Translations under genes and position numbers: made by a program
Notes under the pieces: generated by a model
Database searches by the model: none
Seen by the model: only the letters and a program-made list of their open reading frames with translations
What the model was told of the DNA's origin: nothing
NCBI RefSeq assembly: GCF_004341035.1
Contig: NZ_SLXK01000029.1
Location: 1-55,668, forward strand
DNA from: Scopulibacillus darangshiensis
Lineage (GTDB): Bacteria; Bacillota; Bacilli; Bacillales; Sporolactobacillaceae
DNA: 55,668 nucleotides
Direction of reading: 5' to 3'
Shown: positions 7,866-17,117 of the stretch, piece after piece
Position numbering within the stretch: position 1 is the first letter of the stretch
Layout of the letters: every line of letters starts with the position of its first letter

Positions 7866-7896
7866 AAAAAAAGCCCCTCACCCTTAAAAGGACGAG
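7866..7896 (-). terminator. Leader terminator of the Trp T-box
   Basis: Stem CTCGTCCTT (7888-7896) pairs with AAGGGTGAG (7877-7885) with two wobble pairs, followed by GGGGC and seven T residues (7866-7872) on the minus strand. It lies immediately after the antiterminator core, so it is the regulated hairpin. Confidence 0.8.
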
Positions 7897-8135
7897 AAAC
7901 TCGTGTTGCCACCTTCATTCGTTTGCACAACAATCGTCTGCAAACGCACTTATTCCGCACGGAAACAAGTCTTGTTTCGATGCGTGTCCCGTGTAACGGC
8001 GAGACACTCCGCCAAAGCCTACTCTTAACATTTCAGTTTGGCCGCTAGAAGCCCATTCAACATGATCTCCACACTGATTCCCACCAGCCATCAGCTCTCT
8101 GTCCGTGTCTGTCATGCTTACTCCTCTTCATCATC
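7866..8135 (-). promoter_or_regulatory. Tryptophan-specific T-box riboswitch leader
   Basis: Read on the minus strand this is a full T-box leader. It has GATGAAGAGGAGTA at the start of stem I and the distal loop sequence AGAGAGCTGATGGCTGG. The specifier context is GAATGGGCTTC, with codon TGG (Trp) at 8053-8055. The T-box core GGTGGCAACACG lies at 7902-7913, followed by the terminator. Uncharged tRNA-Trp should stabilise the antiterminator and let transcription continue into rtpA. A TATAAT box occurs near 8156-8166; the matching -35 is not clear. Confidence 0.9.
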
Positions 8136-8197
8136 GCGTTTATTTTCAATTAATCATTATATTATAATAACTCGGTTTGTTAATCAATGGTTAATGC

Positions 8198-10309
8198 TTA
8201 AAAGTTTTCTTGCAAATGGCAGGCCAATTGTATGGTTAATACATCTTCAGGATTGTCAAAATAAAGATTCAACAATGCTTCGATCTTATTTAAGCGCTTG
8301 TATAAAGTATTCACATGAATATGCAGTTTTTCCGCCGTGTTTGCGGCTGATCTGTTCAACGATAGGTAGGTGAACAGTGTTTTCCTTAATTCACTGCCAC
8401 CATCTTTTTCTGCAGATAAGGGTGCTAAAGTTTCTTCAGAAAAAGCCTCAATTTCTGAGCGCGGCTGGTTTAGAAATATGCGATTGATCCCGACATTTTC
8501 ATATTGGATGATTTCTGAACGATGCCTTGTTTTTAAATAATAAAGCGCCTTGCCCGCTTCATTATAACTCCTTTCGATGTATCCAATCCCCTGGTACGGA
8601 TTGCCGATGCCCGCACTCATCTTAGGCCCCCTGCCTGATTGCCATTCTTTGAAAATAACATGAACCTCTTCATTAAACGCAGCTCCGGCGGCAGAATCGG
8701 TGAATGATGCAAGAATAATAACCTTGTTGTTGAACCCGAAGACGAGCATCTCCCTATGGTTCATTCTTGTTTTTATTTTAGAAACTAACAGATGAACCGT
8801 CGCTTCTAAAATTTTCAGATCAGCGTATTCCAGGATTTCAAAAATGGCCACACACACAAATCCGCACAAATTCAGGCCGAATTCTCTTCCCTTAGCAAGC
8901 AGCATTTCCGGTTGCCTATTTTCCAAGAGTTCATTGAAGTATTCATGTGTTTTCTTATAATAGACTTCAATTAGCTTTTGTTTTTTTACAAGTTCCAAAG
9001 ACAAAATAGCGCCCGCTTGTTCAATGGTGATCTGATCAATTTTCGATAAGCCCTTGTCAATGGATAACATGAAACAACCCAAAAAAACAGTGCCGTTTGC
9101 GAGCGGGTACAAATAATAGTTGCCAGGAGATGACTTTGTCTTATCAACGACCTCAATAAACACAGGTCTCTTTTCTTTCGCAAAAATAAATGATAATTCG
9201 TCATAACTAAATGGTGCTTGTTGGTGTTTTGGAAAATGCTCCTCCTCTAAATAACTTACAAAGAAGACAGAGGTGTTAACCATTCGGTTCACAGCAGCGA
9301 TAATCACGTCCGGTCCTTTGTTTTGCAAGGAAATATGGGTTAAGGTCTTATGCACGTCATCGCGTTTTAAAAGAAGTTCGTTCTTTTCTTTAAGTTGTTG
9401 ACTCAAAACGGTTACTTCTTTTAATTGTTTTTTCGTTTTGTTGTACAGGCTGGCATTGTGAATCACAATCGCCGCCTGATCCGCAAACACTTGCAGAAGT
9501 TTTAAATTATGATCCGTCAATTGTCCTTTGCCATAAAATTGATGCACAGCCAAAACTCCGATTCTCTTGCCTCCGAAAGAAACAGGGGCACACATCATCG
9601 CCTGTAAGGCACTGCTGTCAACGGCTGACATTAAGTGATCGAAATTGTCAGGTGTGATATGTTTGGCATCCATTTCCGCAAAAATCTCTTCTTTGGTTCG
9701 GTACAGTCTTGCAGCCCCATTTTCAAAAGCTTGGCCGGTAATTGATTCTCCGCTTTTTGTTTTAAACTGTTTGATACGGTGATTAAAACCAATAGAAGAC
9801 TTTAACCGCAAATTATCCGTCCCTGGATCGTACAACAGAAGATACCCTGCATCCGCAGTAGGAATGACTGCCAATGCGCTGCTGATAATGCTCATCAAGC
9901 ATTCATTTAGATCAAGGGAAGAAATGGCGCTAACTCCAGCAATTAAATTTTCTAGTTCAGTGTCCTTCCTTTGGATCACCTGCTGTTGATATATAAGATA
10001 AAACAGTGAATAAAGCTGCTCAAGCTTTGCCTTAATAGACGTCGAATAAGAATGTTTGGTCATGCAGGCAATGACCCGGTAATCATCGGGATAGAAAAAC
10101 GTTATAAAAACTTCCTTGCCTTGCACATCAATGTCATATTTGCTATTTTCGTCGCTTTTTGCTGCTGCCGGCGGTAAAGCGGCATTTATCTTTTCGTTCG
10201 AGTAAACCTCTTCAACAACATCATCTTGCATGTTGCCAGTCCAAATCTTTATCGGTATATCCTTCAGATGATCATGGATTAAAGGGTGAACTGAGCTCAT
10301 ATCAGCCAT
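8198..10309 (-). CDS. GAF-domain PucR/CdaR-type transcriptional regulator
   Basis: A protein of about 703 aa. GGGAGGG is better spaced for the ATG at 10307-10309 than for an ATG two codons upstream. Residues about 125-285 form a GAF sensor domain (SAISSLDLNECLMSIISSAL, then VPTADAGYLLLYDP). A helical linker and a CdaR/GGDEF-like middle domain follow. The C-terminus is a PucR-type helix-turn-helix (LNRSAANTAEKLHIHVNTLY, then KRLNKIEALL). Regulators of this kind usually activate an adjacent catabolic operon in response to a small molecule bound by the sensor. It is divergent from the MFS transporter/M20 amidohydrolase pair, its likely target, with a perfect palindrome between them. Confidence 0.8.
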   Translation of the reverse strand: MADMSSVHPLIHDHLKDIPIKIWTGNMQDDVVEEVYSNEKINAALPPAAAKSDENSKYDIDVQGKEVFITFFYPDDYRVIACMTKHSYSTSIKAKLEQLYSLFYLIYQQQVIQRKDTELENLIAGVSAISSLDLNECLMSIISSALAVIPTADAGYLLLYDPGTDNLRLKSSIGFNHRIKQFKTKSGESITGQAFENGAARLYRTKEEIFAEMDAKHITPDNFDHLMSAVDSSALQAMMCAPVSFGGKRIGVLAVHQFYGKGQLTDHNLKLLQVFADQAAIVIHNASLYNKTKKQLKEVTVLSQQLKEKNELLLKRDDVHKTLTHISLQNKGPDVIIAAVNRMVNTSVFFVSYLEEEHFPKHQQAPFSYDELSFIFAKEKRPVFIEVVDKTKSSPGNYYLYPLANGTVFLGCFMLSIDKGLSKIDQITIEQAGAILSLELVKKQKLIEVYYKKTHEYFNELLENRQPEMLLAKGREFGLNLCGFVCVAIFEILEYADLKILEATVHLLVSKIKTRMNHREMLVFGFNNKVIILASFTDSAAGAAFNEEVHVIFKEWQSGRGPKMSAGIGNPYQGIGYIERSYNEAGKALYYLKTRHRSEIIQYENVGINRIFLNQPRSEIEAFSEETLAPLSAEKDGGSELRKTLFTYLSLNRSAANTAEKLHIHVNTLYKRLNKIEALLNLYFDNPEDVLTIQLACHLQENF

Positions 10310-10357
10310 TGGCATATCCCTCCCATGTGTATTTATATACTTTAAATAACTATATAG

Positions 10358-10371
10358 TGTAGATATCTACA
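10358..10371. promoter_or_regulatory. Perfect 14-base palindrome between regulator and MFS gene
   Basis: TGTAGATATCTACA is fully self-complementary and sits about 50 bases upstream of the regulator start and 110 upstream of the transporter start. It is the only clean dyad in this divergent region, so it is the best candidate binding site for the PucR-type regulator. Function is inferred. Confidence 0.45.
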
Positions 10372-10480
10372 TTGCAAGGAATTTTCAAAACATTTAGCCT
10401 ATTATTATGAATAGTGTGTTTGGACAGCTTCGAGAATGTTAATGGGGGCAATTCATCTTTTGGGGAGGGGTCGGTGTTTG

Positions 10481-11710
10481 ATGGGTTCAACGTTAAAGAA
10501 CAACAAACATTTTATTTTAGGACTGTTATTTACCGGGTGGCTGCTTGATTATCTTGACCGAATGGTGATGAGTGTTGCCGTTGTCGCAATAGCTAAAGAT
10601 TTTAGCCTGGAACCTGGGGCGGTCGGCGCCGTGCTCAGCAGTTTTTTTGCCGGGTATGCCATAATGCAAATTCCCGGCGGGTGGTTAAGTGATAAATTCG
10701 GGTCGAGAAAAATGCTGATCGTGTCCATCATTTTTTGGTCTATTTTTACTGTTCTGAGCGGATTGGCATGGTCGCTGATATCATTGCTTGTCATTAGATT
10801 CCTATTTGGCATCGGGGAAGGCGGCTATCCTTCTGCCAGCCAAAAAGCGATCTCGGACTTCTTCCCTAAAAAGGAACGGGCAAAAGCATCATCTACTATG
10901 ATGTCTTCTAACAGTTTTGGATTAGCGCTTGCCCCGCTTGTTGCCGCTCCAATGATGGTTTGGATGGGCTGGCGGCTGATGTTCATCGTGATGGGCGTAC
11001 TCGGGATTGTCATGGCGATTATTTTTTGGAAATATGTCCGTCCGGAAAAGGAACGAGCAATATCAAGTGAAGAGCAGACAGCAAACAAAGTTCCTATGAA
11101 GACGTTATTAAAATCATCCGTTCTTTGGAAAATTGTCCTTATGTGGTTCGGCGCAGACATCCTCGTTTGGGGCCTTGCCGGCTGGATGCCATCTTATTTG
11201 GTAGATGTCAGGGGCATGGATATTCTTTCGATCGCCATTGTCGCCGCATTGCCGGGCATCGCCTCTGGCATTGCTGTCGTTGTAGGCGGCCGGCTGGTTC
11301 ATAAGTTTTTTAACGGGCGTGAGAAGTATTTTACCGGCATCGGGATGGTCTTTGCCTCTGTCTGTTTGTATTTCATGTTTTCATCCGACTCCCAATTCGG
11401 GGTTATCTTATTCTTTATTTTGAGCATGACCTTTGCTTCGACGGCGATCGTCACCACCTTTTCGCTGCCTCATAAGCTGCTGTCTAAGGAAGTCATCGGT
11501 TCGGCGATGGGGATCGTCAATATGGGCGGCCAAGTCGCTGGATTCTTAGCGCCGCTTGTTATGGGGTTTCTTATCAGCGGCTTTGGCACGTATACTGCTG
11601 CTTTTTGGTTTCTAATCGGAGGCGGTATATTGTCAATGATTGCAGCCCTGACCATCCGGGATAAGGAAAATGGTATCGGCGCAAAAGAGATTGAGTCGGC
11701 AGCAAAATAA
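10481..11710 (+). CDS. MFS transporter, anion:cation symporter type
   Basis: A 409-aa major facilitator protein from ATG 10481, chosen because GGGGAGGGG lies ten bases upstream; the frame is open 15 codons further. Twelve hydrophobic segments are visible. The first reads GLLFTGWLLDYLDRMVMSVA, the D-Y-x-D-R signature of the ACS/ExuT-GudP branch, which imports organic anions. The loop 2-3 motif is GWLSDKFGSRK. It lies 17 bases before the M20 hydrolase, so the imported compound is probably an acidic amide or N-acyl amino acid cleaved by that enzyme. Confidence 0.85.
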   Translation: MGSTLKNNKHFILGLLFTGWLLDYLDRMVMSVAVVAIAKDFSLEPGAVGAVLSSFFAGYAIMQIPGGWLSDKFGSRKMLIVSIIFWSIFTVLSGLAWSLISLLVIRFLFGIGEGGYPSASQKAISDFFPKKERAKASSTMMSSNSFGLALAPLVAAPMMVWMGWRLMFIVMGVLGIVMAIIFWKYVRPEKERAISSEEQTANKVPMKTLLKSSVLWKIVLMWFGADILVWGLAGWMPSYLVDVRGMDILSIAIVAALPGIASGIAVVVGGRLVHKFFNGREKYFTGIGMVFASVCLYFMFSSDSQFGVILFFILSMTFASTAIVTTFSLPHKLLSKEVIGSAMGIVNMGGQVAGFLAPLVMGFLISGFGTYTAAFWFLIGGGILSMIAALTIRDKENGIGAKEIESAAK

Positions 11711-11727
11711 ACACTGGAGGGATTAAG

Positions 11728-12939
11728 ATGTTAGAGAAACTGTTTACTAATCTAGAAAGCTTGTATCCAGAGTTGGTGGCATTTAGAAGGGATCTCCATA
11801 TGTATCCGGAGCTTTCCTTTGAAGAGATCACTACACCACAGAAAGTGGCCGACTTTTTGACTGAGCTCGGTATCGAAGTGAAAACGCAAGTAGGCACAAG
11901 AGGCGTAGTCGGGCTGATTAAGGGCGGCAAACCGGGCAAAACCGTTGCCCTTCGCGCCGACTTCGATGCTCTGCCCATTCAGGATGAAAAAAACGCCGAC
12001 TATAAATCACGTGTCCCAGGTGTCATGCATGCCTGCGGGCACGATATCCATACGGCTGCATTGCTTGGGGTCGCCAAAGTTCTCTCAGAAGTAAAGGAAG
12101 AACTGGAAGGCAATGTCGTCCTCATTCACCAATTTGCAGAAGAACAGCTTCCCGGCGGAGCGAAATCCATGATCGAGGATGGCTGCCTTGAAGGTGTTGA
12201 CGTAGTTTATGGCGCCCATGTCATGTCTCATTTGCCAATCGGGCAAGTCGGGGTAAAGGAAGGACATATGATGGCGGCTTATGATGCATTCGAAATAGAA
12301 ATTTTCGGCAAAGGCAGCCACGGGGCCATGCCGCACTTAGGCATCGATCCAGTTGTACTCGGCAGTCAGCTAGTTACCAATCTGCAGCAGATCGTATCAA
12401 GGCGTGTTGATCCGCTAAAACCCGCCGTGGTGACGGTGGGTTCACTTAACGCGGGCCAGGTCTTTAACGTCATTCCTGATACGGCAAAGATCACTGGCAC
12501 GGTTCGGACATTTGATCCAGACGTACGCGATCTGGTGGAGGAATCAATCAAACAAATCGCCAAGTCGACATGCGAAGGTGCGGGCGCAAGGGTCGTTTGT
12601 AACTATACACGAGGGTACCCGCCAGTAGTGAATCATCCAGGTGAAACACAGAGAGTGGAAGCACTCGCCAAAATGTTAGTCGCCCCTGAAGATGTGCTGC
12701 ATCTTCCTGCCAGCATGGGCGGAGAGGATTTTGCTTATTATTTGCAGAAGGTTCCAGGGACATTCTTCAATGTCGGCGGAGCAAGTGATCAAGTCGGGCC
12801 AATCTACCCGCATCATCACCCGAAATTCGACGTCGATGAGCGTTCCATGCTGCTAATCGGCAAGCTGTTTATCTCGTCAGTCCTTCATTATTTATCCGAT
12901 GGGAAAATAAAACCAGAACATATGCAAGCGTTGAAATAA
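11728..12939 (+). CDS. M20 family metallo-amidohydrolase
   Basis: A 403-aa member of the M20D (HipO/YxeP/IAA-amino-acid hydrolase) family, which hydrolyses N-acyl or N-aroyl amino acids and similar amides using two metal ions. Signatures are RRDLHMYPELSFEE (about 20-33), RADFDALPIQDE, the metal motif MHACGHDIHTA, a FAEEQLPGGA glutamate region, and SMGGEDFAYYLQ near the C-terminus. GGAGGG precedes the ATG. It forms a two-gene operon with the MFS transporter. A second M20 enzyme (42094-43236) is only a family relative and belongs to a different operon. Confidence 0.85.
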   Translation: MLEKLFTNLESLYPELVAFRRDLHMYPELSFEEITTPQKVADFLTELGIEVKTQVGTRGVVGLIKGGKPGKTVALRADFDALPIQDEKNADYKSRVPGVMHACGHDIHTAALLGVAKVLSEVKEELEGNVVLIHQFAEEQLPGGAKSMIEDGCLEGVDVVYGAHVMSHLPIGQVGVKEGHMMAAYDAFEIEIFGKGSHGAMPHLGIDPVVLGSQLVTNLQQIVSRRVDPLKPAVVTVGSLNAGQVFNVIPDTAKITGTVRTFDPDVRDLVEESIKQIAKSTCEGAGARVVCNYTRGYPPVVNHPGETQRVEALAKMLVAPEDVLHLPASMGGEDFAYYLQKVPGTFFNVGGASDQVGPIYPHHHPKFDVDERSMLLIGKLFISSVLHYLSDGKIKPEHMQALK

Positions 12940-12959
12940 GGTGAGTTTTATAAGAGTCA

Positions 12960-13260
12960 AAAGGCTGGGACAAAACTAAAAGAGTTCATTCATATGCCGA
13001 ACAATAAAATTTGAAAAGTATCATTGCAAATGCGAAGCGGAGTCAAAATACGAAAGACTCCTACGGGAACAGCACGTGTCCGAAGACCCCGCAAGAAAGC
13101 GGTTTTTGCTTTCTGAGTTAATCAGAAAGTATAACTTTCTGACGCACATAAGTGCAACTAAGGCTTTCGCCATTAAAGCTTGGCGATAAGCCAAGTTTTC
13201 TTTAGGAGGCTAAGGCCGTGCCCATGGAAAGCGAAGTATTTTGACGGAGTGCTTTTTGTC
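12960..13260. repeat. Non-coding dispersed repeat element, copy A
   Basis: This stretch lies between two convergent genes and has no credible ORF. It starts GGCTGGGACAAAACT and contains GCGGAGTC..CGAAAGACTCCTACGGG and AGACCCCGC blocks typical of Bacillus interspersed repeats. It ends near GACGGAGTG. Part of it (13116-13155) is repeated exactly, inverted, at 22804-22843, and GACGGAGTG recurs there as CACTCCGTC. It looks like a decayed small mobile repeat; I see no transposase. Confidence 0.5.
13116..13155 (+). repeat. 40-bp exact inverted repeat, left copy
   Basis: Forty bases identical to the reverse complement of 22804-22843. Internally it contains the dyad CAGAAAGT-AT-AACTTTCTG. Weaker similarity continues on the 5' side. 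Confidence 0.9.
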
Positions 13261-13275
13261 TTCTCATGTATAAAT

Positions 13276-13318
13276 AAAAATCCGAACTATTCAGACGTCT
13301 GAATGAGTTCGGATTTTT
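13276..13318. terminator. Strong bidirectional terminator
   Basis: Arms AAAAATCCGAACT and GAGTTCGGATTTTT enclose a second dyad, ATTCAGA-CG-TCTGAAT. A-run and T-run on the two flanks suit both directions. It separates the convergent M20 hydrolase and IclR regulator genes. Confidence 0.85.
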
Positions 13319-13329
13319 CTATTAGTTTC

Positions 13330-14085
13330 TCACTCGCGAATGTAACCTAACATTTCCGAGATCTTTATCGCGGCGCTCGTTACTTTTTGAATTAATCCCG
13401 GCAGACGGTCTTCCTGAAAACGCGCTTCAATGCCTGCAGCACTAATAGCGGCGACGACCTGATTTTGTTGGTTTAATATTGGCGCGCTTACTGATGCGGT
13501 ATAATTTTCCAGCTCAGACCGACTAATGGTGTAACCGTCTTTTCTCGCCTTTTCTAGTGCTTGCCTTAGGGCGGATTTATCTGTTATCGTTCCGATGCCA
13601 ATTGACCTTAATTCCGTATTTTCCAAATACGTTTCACGTTCATCCTCTGGCAAATAGGCAAGAATAATTCGAGAGTCACCGGCATACATCGGTGAGCGTC
13701 TGCCAATTGACGTAAATAAACGGACAGGCTGCAATGTATCCAACTTTTCTATATACATGGCTTCATTTCCATACCTCGTAATAAGGTTCACAGCCTCTTC
13801 CACATCATCGCGAAGCTCCTTCATAATGGGCCGTGCAATGGTTCGAATATCCAAACGGTCCGCTACAAGCTGCCCAAACTGCAAGAAGAGCAGGCCAAGA
13901 GAATAATAACCGTCCTTATCTTTTGTTAAGAATGCCATTTCCTCAAGCGAACCGATCATCCGGTGTAAAGAGGTTTTTGGAATGCCCGTGTAAGCCATCA
14001 TATCATTAAAGGTGAGCTTTGAATGATCGAGAAAAAGTTTAAGGATTGTCATAGATTTTACAACGGTTTTGTTATTTGCCTGCAA
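13330..14085 (-). CDS. kipR: IclR-family regulator of the 5-oxoprolinase operon
   Basis: I start at TTG 14083-14085, which has AAGGGGG eight bases upstream; a TTG ten codons earlier lies before that site. The product is 251 aa. Its N-terminal winged helix-turn-helix (LTFNDMMAYTGIPKTSLHRM, about 24-43) is followed by an IclR effector domain (EAMYIEKLDTLQPVRLFTSI, then SVSAPILNQQNQVVAAISAA). B. subtilis has an IclR repressor, KipR, at the same end of the equivalent operon. It is 163 bases after the biotin carboxylase gene and may be read through or have its own promoter. Confidence 0.8.
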   Translation of the reverse strand: MQANNKTVVKSMTILKLFLDHSKLTFNDMMAYTGIPKTSLHRMIGSLEEMAFLTKDKDGYYSLGLLFLQFGQLVADRLDIRTIARPIMKELRDDVEEAVNLITRYGNEAMYIEKLDTLQPVRLFTSIGRRSPMYAGDSRIILAYLPEDERETYLENTELRSIGIGTITDKSALRQALEKARKDGYTISRSELENYTASVSAPILNQQNQVVAAISAAGIEARFQEDRLPGLIQKVTSAAIKISEMLGYIRE

Positions 14086-14248
14086 GACATTTTCCCCCTT
14101 GTTTGTTTCTCCCAACGTTCTGTTTTAATTGCAGAGGCCAAAAGGGGTGTCGAAACTCCTTTTCATTTATTATAAATCTATATTCGCAAAAGAAAAACCG
14201 AAGATAAAGCAAAAATTGATTCTGTGAAGCTGCTCCCGCCTTCCATCT

Positions 14249-15613
14249 TTAGACTGTAACATCTTCTTCATCCAAAATGGAAGATGACTCCAAGAAACTT
14301 GTGCTGAAATCCCCTTTTACAAATGAAGGATGATTGAATAATTTCTTATGGAATGGAATCGTCGTATAAATGCCTGTAATGTCAAACTCATGCAGAGCCC
14401 GTTTCATTCGTTGAATCGCCTCATCTCTATCTTTGCCTGTAACAATAAGTTTGGCAACCATGGAATCGTAAAAAGGCGGAATCTCATAACCCGGATAGAC
14501 AGCACTGTCAACGCGGATGCCGTAACCGCCAGGCGGCAAATACATCTCAACTTTACCAGGAGAAGGCATAAAGTTTTTAGCAGGGTTTTCCGCATTAATG
14601 CGGCACTCAATGGCCCAGCCATTTAACTGGATGTCTTCTTGACTAAACGACAATGAATGGCCATCTGCAACGGAAATTTGCTCTTTTATCAAATCAATAC
14701 CTGTTACAAGTTCTGTAACCGGATGCTCGACTTGAATGCGTGTATTCATTTCCATAAAATAAAACTTTTCATCTTTATCCAATAAAAATTCAACTGTTCC
14801 AACACCTGTATAGTTTACGGCCTTTGCGGCTAATACAGCAGCTTTGCCCATTTCTTCCCGCAAGTTTTTATTTAAGGCAGGTGAAGGAGACTCTTCCACA
14901 AGCTTTTGATGGCGGCGCTGGATTGAACAGTCACGTTCTCCTAAGTAAACGACGTTCCCTTCCTCATCACCAATGATTTGGATTTCGATATGCCGCGGTT
15001 CCTCTAAATATTTTTCAAGATATACCCCAGCATCGCCAAACGCTGTTTCCGCTTCATGCTGTGCTTGCCGAACGGCTTTTTGCAGTTCAGCTTCAGTATG
15101 GGCTAACCGCATCCCTTTACCGCCTCCGCCTGCGGTTGCTTTTACGATAATGGGATAACCAATTTGTTTTGCGATGTCTACGGCTTCACTCATTTGTTCA
15201 ATCAAACCATCGGTTCCGGGAACAATCGGGACGCCTGCCTGTTTCATTGTATCCCTTGCAACAGCCTTTCTTCCCATTTTGCTGATTGCCTCAGCCTCGG
15301 GACCGATAAATGTCACATCGCATGATTTGCATATCTCAGCAAACTCGGCATTCTCGGCGAGGAAACCATATCCAGGATGAATGGCATCCGCCTTTGTTAC
15401 ACTTGCAACACTCATTATATTGCGGATGTTTAAATAACTGTCTTTTGAAGCTGTCTGTCCGATGCAAAAAGCTTCATCAGCCAATTTAACATGTAATGCG
15501 TTCTTATCCGCTTCTGAATAGACAGCTACCGTGGCAATTCCCATTTCACGGCAAGTACGAATAATTCGAACTGCAATCTCACCACGGTTGGCGATCACAA
15601 TCTTTTTAAACAT
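14249..15613 (-). CDS. accC: Biotin carboxylase subunit of an acetyl-CoA carboxylase-type enzyme
   Basis: A 454-aa protein, the usual length of AccC. It carries the ATP-grasp fold: [20 protein letters not shown] at the N-terminus, the glycine-rich loop [13 protein letters not shown] (about 158-170), [14 protein letters not shown], and [19 protein letters not shown]. The enzyme carboxylates biotin on the carrier protein using ATP and bicarbonate. Because it is in the 5-oxoprolinase operon rather than with fatty acid genes, it may be a second copy serving that pathway or acting with PxpB/PxpC. No carboxyltransferase subunits are nearby. Confidence 0.9.
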   Translation of the reverse strand: MFKKIVIANRGEIAVRIIRTCREMGIATVAVYSEADKNALHVKLADEAFCIGQTASKDSYLNIRNIMSVASVTKADAIHPGYGFLAENAEFAEICKSCDVTFIGPEAEAISKMGRKAVARDTMKQAGVPIVPGTDGLIEQMSEAVDIAKQIGYPIIVKATAGGGGKGMRLAHTEAELQKAVRQAQHEAETAFGDAGVYLEKYLEEPRHIEIQIIGDEEGNVVYLGERDCSIQRRHQKLVEESPSPALNKNLREEMGKAAVLAAKAVNYTGVGTVEFLLDKDEKFYFMEMNTRIQVEHPVTELVTGIDLIKEQISVADGHSLSFSQEDIQLNGWAIECRINAENPAKNFMPSPGKVEMYLPPGGYGIRVDSAVYPGYEIPPFYDSMVAKLIVTGKDRDEAIQRMKRALHEFDITGIYTTIPFHKKLFNHPSFVKGDFSTSFLESSSILDEEDVTV

Positions 15614-15637
15614 GATTTGCCTTCTTTCCCAAAATAT

Positions 15638-16093
15638 TTATTTTACAACGAATAGCGGCTGACCAAATTCAACAACTTGTCCATCATCTACTAATACTTC
15701 AGTCACTTCACCGTCCACACCCGCTTCGACGTCATTAAACAATTTCATGGCCTCAATAATGCCGACCGTATCGTTACTTTTAATTTTTGACCCTACTTGT
15801 ACAAATGGATCAGCATCCTCTTCCGGTCGGGAATAAAAAGTACCTACCATAGGTGAGAGAACTTGGTGCTGCTGTGTATCACCGTCAACTTGATCTTCTT
15901 TTTCTTCATAACTATTTTCAACGGCTCTCGTTTGAACGTGATGTTGTTCTGCTTGTTCTCTCTTTGGCGGCACAGCAGTCGCTTCCGCTTTATCTATAAT
16001 GACTGTCGTTCCTTCATGTTCAATATGAATTTTTTGAACGGAAGATCTGTTCATTAAATCAATCACTTCTTCTAGTTCGCGTACATTTATCAT
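15638..16093 (-). CDS. accB: Biotin carboxyl carrier protein
   Basis: A 151-aa protein from ATG 16091-16093, which has GGAGC eight bases upstream; the longer open frame has no ribosome site and overlaps pxpC. The N-terminal helical part (INVRELEEVIDLMNRSSVQK) and a charged linker lead to a biotinyl domain with EAMKLFNDVEAG, whose Lys carries biotin. It lies 24 bases upstream of the biotin carboxylase gene, its partner. AccB/AccC pairs also accompany PxpB/PxpC genes in other bacteria. Confidence 0.9.
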   Translation of the reverse strand: MINVRELEEVIDLMNRSSVQKIHIEHEGTTVIIDKAEATAVPPKREQAEQHHVQTRAVENSYEEKEDQVDGDTQQHQVLSPMVGTFYSRPEEDADPFVQVGSKIKSNDTVGIIEAMKLFNDVEAGVDGEVTEVLVDDGQVVEFGQPLFVVK

Positions 16094-16118
16094 GATTAAG
16101 CTCCTTTTTAACCATTTA

Positions 16119-17117
16119 TCATTTATTTTTAAAAGCCAATGAAACAGCACTTTTCAATTCTTTTAACTGCCGTTCTTTTTGCAGATATAACGATTCTGCA
16201 TCTTCTAATGTCACAAACGAAAATCGAATCGATTGCCCTGGCTTTACTTGGGCGATTAATGGCAAATCTGCCGTAATAACCTGTGCAATCTTGGGGTAAC
16301 CCCCTGTCGTTTGGCGATCCGCGAGTAAAATGATTGGGTTGCCATCTGGGGTGACTTGAATCGACCCATTTGAGACGGCTTCGGACAATAGCTCATGTTT
16401 ATGTGTTAACTTTAATGCCGGACCTGATAGCCGGTACCCCATTCGGTCTGATTGATTCGACACTGTAAAAGGCATCTTTGCACATTCATTTTTACTAGAC
16501 TCTGTAAAATATTCAAATTGACTGCCTTTTGTAACACGAATGATCGGACTTTCGCTAAGTGGCAAAAACTTCTTATAATTCACAGACCAATTCGCGAGAG
16601 CAAAGGATTCTGTCACCTCTTTTTTTGACAGCGGGCTTTGATGATGAGATTGTTCATTAAAGGAAATCACATCATCAGCTTGCAGGGCTCTTCCTTTATA
16701 TCCGCCAAGTTCGCCCCTTAGATAGGTGCTTTTACTATTCATAACTTCGGGAATGGCGTATCCCCCTGCAACCGACAGGTAAGCGCGGCAACCTGATTTG
16801 CATGGTCCAAACTTAATGGTACAGCCTTTCTTAACAAATACGGGCTTCCACATTGGAACAGGCTCCCCATCAATTGCAGGGGACAAGTTTCCGCCTGTAA
16901 TAGCAATTAAGCAATCCTTTTCTATCTTAAGCTTAGGACCCATTAACGTCATTTCGAGGACTGCTTCATGGTCTGTGTTTCCAACTAAAAGATTCGCGAT
17001 TCGGAGAGAATAAGCATCCATTGCACCGCTTACTATTACACCGTGTTTCTGAAATCCTTTCCTGCCAAGATCTTGAATGCTTGTTAATAATCCTGGTTTG
17101 ATCACGCGTAAGCTCAC
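16119..17117 (-). CDS. pxpC: 5-oxoprolinase subunit C (KipA family)
   Basis: A 332-aa biotin-dependent-carboxyltransferase-like protein. With PxpA and PxpB it makes the ATP-dependent 5-oxoprolinase that opens pyroglutamate to glutamate. Signatures are VIKPGLLTSIQDLGRKGFQK at the N-terminus, AMDAYSLRIANLLVGN (33-48), LEMTLMGPKL, ITGGNLSPAIDG, and SDRMGYRLSGP. It overlaps pxpB by four bases, indicating translational coupling. In B. subtilis the counterpart KipA is also known as the antagonist of the sporulation kinase inhibitor KipI. Confidence 0.9.
   Translation of the reverse strand: MSLRVIKPGLLTSIQDLGRKGFQKHGVIVSGAMDAYSLRIANLLVGNTDHEAVLEMTLMGPKLKIEKDCLIAITGGNLSPAIDGEPVPMWKPVFVKKGCTIKFGPCKSGCRAYLSVAGGYAIPEVMNSKSTYLRGELGGYKGRALQADDVISFNEQSHHQSPLSKKEVTESFALANWSVNYKKFLPLSESPIIRVTKGSQFEYFTESSKNECAKMPFTVSNQSDRMGYRLSGPALKLTHKHELLSEAVSNGSIQVTPDGNPIILLADRQTTGGYPKIAQVITADLPLIAQVKPGQSIRFSFVTLEDAESLYLQKERQLKELKSAVSLAFKNK

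Noticed and set aside
7915-8115. 66-codon minus-strand ORF inside the T-box
   Set aside because: It is the T-box RNA itself read as codons; stem I, specifier and T-box core explain the sequence.
8038-8373. 111-codon plus-strand ORF
   Set aside because: It crosses the T-box leader and the end of the PucR-type regulator on the opposite strand; no ribosome site or family motif.
11574-11978. 134-codon minus-strand ORF across the MFS/M20 junction
   Set aside because: A shadow of two well-supported plus-strand genes.
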